From assembly GCF_000292525.1 (NCBI RefSeq), contig NZ_AEYF01000045.1, positions 372,001-436,000 of the forward strand: a DNA stretch of 64,000 nt, in the 5' to 3' direction. Within the stretch, counting starts at the first letter, position 1. Each line of letters starts with the position of its first letter. This DNA is from Rhizobium sp. CCGE 510. Its GTDB lineage: Bacteria; Pseudomonadota; Alphaproteobacteria; Rhizobiales; Rhizobiaceae. The position numbers were made by a program, and so were the translations under genes. Of this stretch, positions 57,202 through 64,000 are shown piece after piece. The notes beneath the pieces were generated by a model that had not been told where the DNA came from, made no database searches, and was given only the letters and a program-made list of their open reading frames with translations.

Positions 57202-58662
57202 ATGTCGCTTACCTCCGCCTTGAACAGCGTCCAAAGCATTTTCAACAATACCGGCCAGCAAAGCAGCGTCGTTTCGACCAACATCGCCAATGTCGGAAAT
57301 TCCGACTATGTCAGGCGCGAGGCGTCGATAACCACGTCTCTGTCCGGCGCACAGATCGTCAGCATCAGCCGGGCGCAGGAAACCGCGCTGCTTGCCCAGT
57401 TTCTGCAATCGAACGCCAAGGACAGCGCCCAGCAGACGCTTGTAACCGGCCTCGAAAGCCTGCAGTCGCTGATGGGTGGTAATGACTACGAGACTTCGCC
57501 GAGCACCTATCTCTCGGCATTTCAGCAGGGGCTGCAGACATTCGCCACATCGCCGAGCAGCACGACATCAGCGCAATCGGCCGTCACTGCCGCGCAGGAT
57601 CTGGCCAATTCGCTGAATACCGCAAGCGACGGCGTCCAGTCGATCAGAGCCGATGCCGATGCCGAAATCGCCACGCAGGTCTCCTCGCTGAATACGCTAT
57701 TGTCGCAGTTCGAAACGGCAAACAATGCGGTCAAGGCGGCGACAGCGACCGGCGCCGATACGTCCTCGGCCCTCGACGAGCGTGAAAAGCTTCTGAAGCA
57801 GATCTCCTCGATCGTCGGTGTGACCACCGCCGTCCGCGACAATAACGACATGGCGCTCTACACCTCTGACGGCACCGTGCTGTTCGAGACCATACCGCGC
57901 ACCGTCACATACGTCCCGACGACAACCTACGTCGCCGGAACGGAGGGCAATTCCGTCTATATAGACGGCGTTGCGCTGGACGCTGGCGAGGGATCGACGA
58001 CAAGTGCCTCGGGCAGCCTGCAGGCGCTGTTGCAACTTCGCGACGAAATCGCCCCGACATTCCAGGCTCAGCTCGACGAGATCGCCAAGTCCCTCATCCA
58101 GGCCTTCTCGGAAACCGACGGCAGCACCAACGCACCCGGACTTTTCGTCTGGACGACGGCGGCCGGAGCAACTGGTGGAACACCTGATGATTCCGACGAT
58201 ATCACCGGCATCGCGTCCTCGATATCGGTCAATCCAGCCGTCGTTACCAGCCAGGGCGGCGATGCGACGAAGCTCCGCGACGGGACGATCAGCGGCATTA
58301 CCGATCTCAACAGCACGGGCGACAGCGGTTTCTCGGACAATCTCGACGCCCTGTATACGGCGTTGACGGAACAGCGCTCGTTCTCCTCCGACGCCGGTCT
58401 TTCCACAACGCAAAGCCTGATGGACTACGCCAGCTCCTCGATCGGCTGGCTCGAACAATACCGCAGCGATGCGACGGCGGCCTCGGAAAACACATCTGCG
58501 GCGCTATCGCGCTCCGACGAGGCCTATTCCAACGAGGCCGGCGTCAACCTCGACGAGGAGCTGACGCTCCTCCTCGATATCGAACAATCCTACAAGGCGG
58601 CGACAAAGATCCTGAACGTCATTGACGAGATGTTCCAGTCGCTCCTCGACATAGCGAGCTAG
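57202..58662 (+). CDS. flgK: Flagellar hook-associated protein FlgK (HAP1)
   Basis: 486 residues. The N-terminal SLTSALNSVQSIFNNTGQQ, STNIANVGNSDYVRREAS is the conserved HAP1 start and the C-terminal GVNLDEELTLLLDIEQSYKAATKILN (in parts) the conserved end. The variable middle carries ALDEREKLLKQISSIVGV. It joins hook and filament. It starts 13 bases after flgE. Codon use looks like its neighbours. Confidence 0.92.
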   Translation: MSLTSALNSVQSIFNNTGQQSSVVSTNIANVGNSDYVRREASITTSLSGAQIVSISRAQETALLAQFLQSNAKDSAQQTLVTGLESLQSLMGGNDYETSPSTYLSAFQQGLQTFATSPSSTTSAQSAVTAAQDLANSLNTASDGVQSIRADADAEIATQVSSLNTLLSQFETANNAVKAATATGADTSSALDEREKLLKQISSIVGVTTAVRDNNDMALYTSDGTVLFETIPRTVTYVPTTTYVAGTEGNSVYIDGVALDAGEGSTTSASGSLQALLQLRDEIAPTFQAQLDEIAKSLIQAFSETDGSTNAPGLFVWTTAAGATGGTPDDSDDITGIASSISVNPAVVTSQGGDATKLRDGTISGITDLNSTGDSGFSDNLDALYTALTEQRSFSSDAGLSTTQSLMDYASSSIGWLEQYRSDATAASENTSAALSRSDEAYSNEAGVNLDEELTLLLDIEQSYKAATKILNVIDEMFQSLLDIAS

Positions 58663-58664
58663 TC

Positions 58665-59711
58665 ATGAAAGCCTCTTTTGTCTCATCATCGGCGATGCAG
58701 AACGTCCTGCGTCTGACCATCAGCCAGTCCCAAACCAAGCTGCAGCAGGCCTCGACGGAGGCGACGACCGGAACCTACGCCGATATCGGCGTCTCCCTTG
58801 GCGCCGGCGCCGCGAAAACGATCAATCTGACCAGCGCCATCGACCAGGCCGCCTCGTTCCAGTCGAGTAATGCCGTCGTCGGATTGCGCATGGATGCATC
58901 GCAGACCGCGCTTTCAAGCCTCAAGGATGCCGGCGACAGCCTGGTCTCGAACCTGACCGCGCTCCAGGCGAGCCAGGATACGACCAGCATCGCCGTTGCC
59001 CTGCAGGCGGCGGGCGCCACGATTTCTCAGCTGATCTCGACGGCAAACACCGAGGTGAATGGCGAGTTCCTATTTGGCGGAACGAACCTCGACAGCCAGC
59101 CTCTGACCGATCAGTCCTCTACGGTCTCGGATGCGATCGTGACCGCGCTCGGCGACTATGCAACCGGCCTCGGAAAAGACGTCAACGATCTGACCGGCGA
59201 GGAAATCGGCACGTTCATCACCGATACCGTCGAGCCGATGTTTTCCGAAAGCGCCTGGACGGACACTTCGGGAGGCTGGTCGACCGCTTCCAGCACCAAC
59301 ATGACAAGCCGGATCAGCGGCTCGGAAACCATCACCTCGTCCACCAACGCCAATTCCGAAGGCATGCGCTATCTGGCGCTTGCCTCCGTCGTCGTCTCCG
59401 CGCTCTTCGGCCAGGATCTCAGCGCCGACGCGCAGAGCACTGTGGCATCGAAGGCGATCGGTTATGCCGCGCAGGCGACTTCAGGCATCGTGACGCAGCA
59501 AAGCCAGCTCGGGCTCTCGCAGGAACGGGTCGAAAAGGCAAATGACGCGCTCGATGCCCAATCGAGCCTGCTCCAGGGAAACCTCGCCGATCTCCAGGGC
59601 GTGGATGCCTATGAGGCGTCGACGCTCGTCAACCAGCTGCAGACACAACTGGAAACGGCCTACACGCTCGTCTCGAAACTCCAGGGTCTGAGCCTGGTCA
59701 ACTATCTCTGA
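58665..59711 (+). CDS. flgL: Flagellar hook-associated protein FlgL (HAP3)
   Basis: 348 residues of the flagellin-like family. The N-terminal helix is VLRLTISQSQTKLQQASTEA, with GEFLFGGTNLDSQPLTD and the C-terminal flagellin-like helix QLGLSQERVEKANDALDAQ. It forms the second hook-filament junction. It starts two bases after the flgK stop. In rhizobial main clusters flgL is followed by flaF-flbT-flgD; here an unknown gene follows instead. Confidence 0.9.
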   Translation: MKASFVSSSAMQNVLRLTISQSQTKLQQASTEATTGTYADIGVSLGAGAAKTINLTSAIDQAASFQSSNAVVGLRMDASQTALSSLKDAGDSLVSNLTALQASQDTTSIAVALQAAGATISQLISTANTEVNGEFLFGGTNLDSQPLTDQSSTVSDAIVTALGDYATGLGKDVNDLTGEEIGTFITDTVEPMFSESAWTDTSGGWSTASSTNMTSRISGSETITSSTNANSEGMRYLALASVVVSALFGQDLSADAQSTVASKAIGYAAQATSGIVTQQSQLGLSQERVEKANDALDAQSSLLQGNLADLQGVDAYEASTLVNQLQTQLETAYTLVSKLQGLSLVNYL

Positions 59712-59721
59712 CGGATTGAAA

Positions 59722-60096
59722 ATGCGGGAATTCAAACGGCTGCAAATACCGGCCTTAACCAGAGAGCCCAACACGAGCTGCTCCGAAATAGTGGCGGAGG
59801 CCGCCTTTGCGCTTGCCTCAGGCATCATCAATACGATCCCTTTCGTCGGCAACAAGCTCGACGAGCAACAGGCGCAGGCCTGGCCGCGTTCGGGGATTTT
59901 CACCGACGACGGCGTCGAGATGACGGGAACGCCCCCCGAAATCTTTGAGCTTTGCGAGCTCCTGGCCTCCTACATCGAGAAAGGCTCGTCATTCGACGTC
60001 TTCGAGGTTTTCCACAAGATTGCTCGAATCGACCGGTTGATCGACTGGCGTCAGGGCGCCTTGCTATCCCCAGAGTTGGAAAACACAAGGCATTGA
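59722..60096 (+). CDS. Protein of unknown function downstream of flgL
   Basis: 124 residues, not recognised. It has FALASGIINTIPFVGNKLDE as a mildly hydrophobic stretch and an acidic helical C-terminus (EIFELCELLASYIEKGSS, VFEVFHKIARIDRLIDW). There is no signal peptide. ATG at 59722 is preferred over a TTG two codons earlier. It lies ten bases after flgL, so it may be part of that transcript; a flagellar role is only guilt by position. Confidence 0.55.
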   Translation: MREFKRLQIPALTREPNTSCSEIVAEAAFALASGIINTIPFVGNKLDEQQAQAWPRSGIFTDDGVEMTGTPPEIFELCELLASYIEKGSSFDVFEVFHKIARIDRLIDWRQGALLSPELENTRH

Positions 60097-60280
60097 TAGG
60101 ATATGCGAAATGCCGTCCGGAAGACGTTGTAGTCCCGCCCGCGCCGCCAAGGGGCATGGCATAGGCCGGGCTTGCATGTCGCCTGTGCGTTGCGGCAGGG
60201 TGGGCCTTGCCTTAGGGGAGACAGAGGCTGCTGCCGAAGGTCTTTCGGCAACGGTCTTTCAGGGACCGAGTGTGTTGTCG

Positions 60281-61144
60281 ATGTCAAAGCCGCGCGCGAA
60301 GCTGCCATTCTCCGAAGAGACCTTGCAGGCCATGCTGGTCCGCGTGCTGCGCCCGCTGGTCAAGCTCGCTCTCGCCTCCGGTTTCAACTTCACGGCCTTT
60401 GCCACCGTGCTTCGCCGCCTCTATATCGAGGTGGCGGAGAAGGAATTCGAGCTGCCGAACAAGCCGCAGACGGACAGCCGCATCTCGCTGCTGACAGGCA
60501 TCCACCGTAAGGACGTCAACCGGCTGCGCGGACTGGCGCTTGACCCCTCGTTCCTGACAGTGGGCGTTTCGCAGACGAGCCGTATCCTTGCCCGATGGCT
60601 TGCCGACCCGCTTTATTGCGATGCCGAGGACAGGCCGAGCACCCTGCCGCGCACGTCCAGCGATGGTGCCCCCTCATTCGAGAGCCTGGTCAGCGACATC
60701 ACCAAGGACGTCCATCCCCGTTCCATCCTCGACGATTGGCTGGACCGAGGCATTGTCGTTGTCGATGAGGACGGCCGGGTCCGGCTCAACCTTTCATCGA
60801 TCGTCCCGAATGCCGGCGACGAAGCGCGGCGGCACTATTTTACCCGCAACCTTCGCGACCATGTGCAGGCGTCGGTCATGAACCTGATGAACGACCCTCC
60901 TCCCTATTTCGAACGCGCCGTTCATTACGATGGGATGTCGCCAGCGCTAGCCGCCCGGCTCGACGAAATCGCGCGCGAGGAAGGGATGGCGATGCTTCTC
61001 AAGCTCAACAAGATCGCTCATCAGGCCATCAAGGACGATCCCGGCGGCAACAGCCGCTGGATCTCCGGCGTTTACGTCATGACCGAGGAGCCTGAGCCGG
61101 ATCCTCAGGCAGATGCCGCTTCCGGGACGGAGGCGGACGAATGA
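60281..61144 (+). CDS. DUF6502 family protein
   Basis: 287 residues from the ATG at 60281; an upstream open stretch lacks a credible start. It has FNFTAFATVLRRLYIEVAEKEF, DSRISLLTGIHRKDVNRLRG, LARWLADPLYCD and YFTRNLRDHVQASVMNLM. TGIHRKDVNRLR looks helix-turn-helix-like, so DNA binding is conceivable. The family's function is not known. Its stop overlaps the DUF5666 gene by four bases (ATGA). The 184-bp gap before it is without a gene. Confidence 0.8.
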   Translation: MSKPRAKLPFSEETLQAMLVRVLRPLVKLALASGFNFTAFATVLRRLYIEVAEKEFELPNKPQTDSRISLLTGIHRKDVNRLRGLALDPSFLTVGVSQTSRILARWLADPLYCDAEDRPSTLPRTSSDGAPSFESLVSDITKDVHPRSILDDWLDRGIVVVDEDGRVRLNLSSIVPNAGDEARRHYFTRNLRDHVQASVMNLMNDPPPYFERAVHYDGMSPALAARLDEIAREEGMAMLLKLNKIAHQAIKDDPGGNSRWISGVYVMTEEPEPDPQADAASGTEADE

Positions 61145-62229
61145 GCCCGTCTACGATCTCGAGACGACAGTTTCTGCTGGGCGGAATTGCACTTCAGGTC
61201 CTGATACCGGCGATAACAGCCGCGCAGCCGACCGGCACCAGCGATCATGGAATCGGCGGATCCGGTCTTTCCATTCAGGGAGGCGGGGAGAACGAAGATC
61301 ACGGGATCGGCGGAACCGGCATCGTCGGGACCATCCAGGGTTTTGGCAGCATCATCGTTAACAACGTCCACATACCATTCAACGCCGCGACGCCGATCGA
61401 GATCGATGGACGACGCGTTCCCGCCAGCGCGATGAAGGTCGGTCATGTCGCCCGGGTGCTGCTCACAGGAAAGCGCGCCGCCCGAATCACGATCGTCAGC
61501 GAGGTCCAGGGCCGTATCGACCGGATTGACAAGACCGGCATAAGAATACTTTCGCAATCCGTCGACACATCAGGTTTGGCGACGAAGGGCCTGCGGAAAG
61601 GCAAGCGGGTTGCCGTGTTCGGTATCCGCAAACCTGACGGTACGATCATTGCCCGCCGCATCGAGCCCCGCTCCGTTTCCGATGGCGCCCATGTCCGTGG
61701 TGTCCTCGTGAAGAGCGGCAATAATGTCCTGATCGGCGGACTTTCGCTTGGAAGCACGCACGGGTATCTGGCCGGCAAACAAACACTCGTGCGTATGAAG
61801 GCGGTCGCCGATCGATTGATCGTCACTCGTGTTCAGGCCGAACCTGTCGTGCCGGGCCTGAAACGCGGTACCGTCAACATCGAGACCTTCCGACCCGGGG
61901 ACAGAGGCATGGCGGGTTCTGGACCTGGGGGTTCGCCGCCTTCCGCGTCGATGCAATTCTCCCCCGATGGTCATGGCTTCGTCGATATCGGCGTGCAGGA
62001 TTCGAGCAGAATGACCGGTTTCTCCGGACCTGGTCCCGATGGCTTTGGTCCCCGCCCGCCGAATGGTCCTGGGGATGGACCGCGGCCCGATCACTCGCCT
62101 TTCGGCAGAGGCGGACCGGGCGGAGATTTTCCCGATCCGGGCAGGCGAGGTCCGCCACCCGGCCATGGCGGTCCCCCTCCCGGCTCAAGACCTCCCGGGT
62201 CGCCGCCTCCCGATCCGGGTCCGCACTGA
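61141..62229 (+). CDS. DUF5666 domain protein with Tat-type signal and Pro/Gly-rich tail
   Basis: 362 residues. The N-terminus has STISRRQFLLGGIALQVL, a twin-arginine export signal. Two to three OB-like DUF5666 units follow (GTGIVGTIQGFGSIIVNNV, KRAARITIVSEVQGRIDRID, AHVRGVLVKSGNNVLIGGL). From about residue 255 the protein becomes a low-complexity tail rich in Gly, Pro and Asp (DGFGPRPPNGPGDG, PPPGHGGPPPGSRPPG). It is probably periplasmic. It is coupled to the DUF6502 gene, a pairing seen widely in proteobacteria. Function unknown. Confidence 0.82.
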   Translation: MSPSTISRRQFLLGGIALQVLIPAITAAQPTGTSDHGIGGSGLSIQGGGENEDHGIGGTGIVGTIQGFGSIIVNNVHIPFNAATPIEIDGRRVPASAMKVGHVARVLLTGKRAARITIVSEVQGRIDRIDKTGIRILSQSVDTSGLATKGLRKGKRVAVFGIRKPDGTIIARRIEPRSVSDGAHVRGVLVKSGNNVLIGGLSLGSTHGYLAGKQTLVRMKAVADRLIVTRVQAEPVVPGLKRGTVNIETFRPGDRGMAGSGPGGSPPSASMQFSPDGHGFVDIGVQDSSRMTGFSGPGPDGFGPRPPNGPGDGPRPDHSPFGRGGPGGDFPDPGRRGPPPGHGGPPPGSRPPGSPPPDPGPH

Positions 62230-62251
62230 AAACGCTGTCATTTACGTTGAC

Positions 62252-62272
62252 AAATGGGAAATTTTCCCATTT
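62252..62272. repeat. 21-base perfect AT-rich palindrome
   Basis: AAATGGGAAA-T-TTTCCCATTT lies 22 bases after the DUF5666 stop and is followed by TATTG. It can form a 10-bp hairpin in RNA (possible terminator) or act as an operator. Confidence 0.5.
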
Positions 62273-62318
62273 TATTGCTCTTGCGAATCCTGCTTTGGGT
62301 GATTCCGGGAAGGGTTGC

Positions 62319-62358
62319 CGATTGGCTAACGGGTCCGCCCCATCCCGCTAGCCAATCG
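62319..62358 (+). terminator. Large stem-loop downstream of the DUF5666 gene
   Basis: CGATTGGCTAACGGG pairs with CCCGCTAGCCAATCG over 15 positions with one mismatch and a 10-base loop, and TTGATTTTC follows. It is a strong candidate for the terminator of the DUF6502-DUF5666 transcript. Confidence 0.6.
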
Positions 62359-62476
62359 TTGATTTTCAAACGGTTTTTAAATCGAACCGTGTTCCCGCGT
62401 AATTGCAGAAATCGCCCACCGCCGACCCGACGGCGCCATCCGAACCAAGTTATCATCGCCCAAGAGGAATCAAAAA

Positions 62477-62725
62477 TTGCTGTTGCTGGAGCGCGAACCG
62501 GATATTTCGATCGAGATGGACGAACCGACCGTTATTGCAACCTGGGAAAACCGCGCGCAAATCATCGGCATAATGAACAGCGCGCTCCAGATGAGCCAAG
62601 AATTCCAACAACTTTGGAATAGCAGCGGCGTAACGGGCCGGCTTAGCCAGGACGATACAGATAGATTGGTCGAACTGCTGCGCGAGATCGGCGATCTCAA
62701 CGAAATGCTGATGCGATTGGCGTAA
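62477..62725 (+). CDS. Small protein of unknown function (82 residues)
   Basis: Not recognised. It reads ISIEMDEPTVIATWENRAQI, then SALQMSQEFQQLWNSSG and DRLVELLREIGDLNEMLMRL, an acidic helical protein with a likely C-terminal coiled coil. The start is a TTG with GAGGAA ten bases upstream; an internal ATG after about 13 residues is the alternative. It lies opposite a decayed antitoxin. Confidence 0.5.
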   Translation: MLLLEREPDISIEMDEPTVIATWENRAQIIGIMNSALQMSQEFQQLWNSSGVTGRLSQDDTDRLVELLREIGDLNEMLMRLA

Positions 62726-62754
62726 ACTCTGACCAGAACGATCCGATCAAGAAT

Positions 62755-63002
62755 TTAGACCTCTATGCCTTTGTGAATCTCGCGGCTTCTATCGACGACT
62801 GCTTCGAGATCGAGAGCCGGCTGCTTTGCGGAGAAAGGCGGGCATAGAAGGACATGGCTGGCTCCTTCCCGGCTTGACAGATCTCATAGTGTTCAAGAGC
62901 CCGCTCGACAATCTCGGCGATTGAACGATTTTCGCGCCGGGCAAGCCGTCATGCAAGATCACGCGCCTTTGAGCTTCGTACAGCAAGCCGAGATACGGCC
63001 AT
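62755..63002 (-). pseudogene. VapB-like antitoxin remnant (in-frame TGA and frameshift)
   Basis: From ATG 63002 behind AAGGAG, the frame reads MAVSRLAVRSSKARDLA, then TGA (62949-62951), then RLARRENRSIAEIVERALEH. Near 62820 the frame slips and continues ALDLEAVVDRSREIHKG to a TAA at 62755. The pattern (ELARRLARRTGRS.tEaV..AL; DleavI.e.R..HKG) is that of VapB antitoxins paired with PIN toxins. No toxin gene follows, so the whole module has decayed. Confidence 0.65.
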
Positions 63003-63253
63003 GCTGATCTCCTTTCTGATGAAAATAACCTTCATCATCCCGGCCAATGAGATGGCCGATGATGGCTTGGTACCAAAATAACCGAGATTGCTCATCAACA
63101 CCCCAGTTTTGGACGGGTGCACCGGCCTTGCGCCGGCTAGCGAACCCCTGCCCGCGAAAGAATTAACCATATCTAAGCGTTCTTACGAAATAATGCTGCA
63201 CGTAAATCAGGCGTCTTGAAGAAGAGAAGCCAAAAGTTATTTGGAGACGGTCC
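63003..63253. other. Intergenic region before the chemoreceptor gene
   Basis: 250 bases without a supported gene. GGAGACGG at 63243-63250 is the ribosome site for the TTG start at 63254. Confidence 0.4.
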
Positions 63254-64000
63254 TTGGCCTTTACGATTGCGCGTAGTTTGGTGGCGTTTGGCGTCGCCGT
63301 TTCCGCCGGCCTCTTCATGTCGATCGGGTTGCAGCAATCGGCGCTCGAACGGCTGAAGGTCAACGGCCCGGTTTACGAGCAGGTCGTCTACGGCAAGGAT
63401 CTGATCGCCGATATTCTGCCGCCGCCACTGTTTGTCGTCGAGTCCTATATGCTCTCCTTCGAGGCGAGCAAATTTCCCGAACTCACCGACACCAATCTTG
63501 CCAAGATCGCTAATCTCAAGGCCGCTTACGACGACCGCCGCGCCTATTGGAAAACCACCCGGCTGCCGCAGTCTTTGAAGGACGAACTCGAAAACGATGT
63601 CCTCGCCAAGGGCGATACATTCTGGGGCGTGATGGACCGCGAGATCATCCCGGCCCTGACCGCCAAGGATGAAGACAAGGCGCATGGTGCGATCGAGCAG
63701 TTGCGCGTCGCCTTCCATTCGCATCAGGATGCGGTCGAGAAACTCGTTGCAAATTCCGATGCCTTCCTGAAGGGCGAGGAGCGCAATGCCGCCTCGGAAA
63801 TCGTCACCTGGACGATCTATGCGGGTGCCGCGGGCTTCGGCTCGTTTGGCCTGTTGCTGGTGGGTCTCTATCTTCTGCGTCGCCGGGCAATCGTCCCGCT
63901 CGACGGCATGAAGGCCTATATGGGCAATCTCGCAGACGGCGATTATTCGACAGACGTTCCCTATGCCGACCGTTCAGACGAGATCGGCGCCATGTCCAAG
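63254..64000 (+). CDS. Methyl-accepting chemotaxis protein, N-terminal part (runs off the window)
   Basis: 249 residues are visible and no stop is reached. The first membrane helix is SLVAFGVAVSAGLFMSIGL (about 8-26). A periplasmic sensor of about 165 residues follows. The second helix is IYAGAAGFGSFGLLLVGLYLL (about 198-218), then a HAMP domain starting RRRAIVPLDGMKAYMGNLADGDY and ending at DRSDEIGAMSK. The methyl-accepting and CheW-binding parts would lie beyond the end, so a HAMP-containing histidine kinase cannot be excluded. The start is a TTG. It would link chemotaxis to the neighbouring flagellar genes. Confidence 0.75.
   Translation, partial: MAFTIARSLVAFGVAVSAGLFMSIGLQQSALERLKVNGPVYEQVVYGKDLIADILPPPLFVVESYMLSFEASKFPELTDTNLAKIANLKAAYDDRRAYWKTTRLPQSLKDELENDVLAKGDTFWGVMDREIIPALTAKDEDKAHGAIEQLRVAFHSHQDAVEKLVANSDAFLKGEERNAASEIVTWTIYAGAAGFGSFGLLLVGLYLLRRRAIVPLDGMKAYMGNLADGDYSTDVPYADRSDEIGAMSK

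Noticed and set aside
1..64000. tRNA, rRNA, CRISPR arrays, insertion sequences and riboswitches
   Set aside because: Looked for while reading both strands; no tRNA-like cloverleaf, regular spacer-repeat array, transposase frame or known riboswitch core was noticed.

Overview
The window looks like an accessory region of a Rhizobium-type alphaproteobacterium (R. leguminosarum/R. etli group by style). It is GC-rich, dense with ABC uptake systems, carries flavin-dependent catabolic operons, FCD-type GntR and MocR regulators and DUF1217 and DUF6502 proteins, and has no rRNA, tRNA or core housekeeping genes. Toxin-antitoxin modules and several decayed gene remnants suggest a plasmid, chromid or genomic island. 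The species call is inference from gene content only.

Layout. 0.2-6.6 kb: a rhamnoside-use operon (GH78 alpha-L-rhamnosidase and a complete CUT1 sugar ABC transporter) behind an 11-bp inverted repeat, next to a LacI-type remnant. 6.7-8.1 kb: two toxin-antitoxin pairs facing each other (FitAB/VapBC type and ParDE type). 8.2-16.6 kb: a DadA-like FAD oxidoreductase and a MocR regulator, divergent from a PotABCD-type transporter, RidA and an Asp/Glu-racemase-family enzyme. 16.7-17.6 kb: remnants of a second RidA and a GMC oxidoreductase. 17.6-30.1 kb: a minus-strand block of 12 genes. Its first half resembles the chemistry of Rut pyrimidine or pyridine breakdown (luciferase-like monooxygenase, flavin reductase, alpha/beta hydrolase, aldehyde dehydrogenase, succinate-semialdehyde dehydrogenase). 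Its second half is another polyamine-type ABC importer. The block lies under an FCD-GntR regulator with a perfect 20-bp operator.

30.2-50.2 kb is dominated by organosulfur genes: tauABC, ChaC, an MsuE-like FMN reductase, and a nine-gene minus-strand operon. That operon encodes three luciferase-like monooxygenases, an N-acetyltransferase, an M20 deacylase, two paralogous cystine-type binding proteins, a fused permease-ATPase and a GST-kappa/HCCA-isomerase-like protein. Its content parallels the Bacillus subtilis ytmI (tcyJKLMN-snaA-cmo-sndA) operon for S-alkyl-cysteine salvage. A shared palindromic motif, GTCTA-N9-TAGAC, lies upstream of the operon, the FMN reductase and a fatty-acid desaturase, with a half-conserved copy before tauA. 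A protein that is 43% methionine sits inside this region.

50.4-64 kb: a YkuD_2-type L,D-transpeptidase; a 727-residue protein with five DUF1217 repeats and EF-hand-like loops; a TetR regulator flanked by two near-identical operators; an EF-hand protein; a detached flgE-flgK-flgL set; a DUF6502-DUF5666 pair; a decayed VapB antitoxin; and the start of a methyl-accepting chemotaxis protein that runs off the end. All functional statements come from reading motifs and neighbourhoods; no database search was possible.
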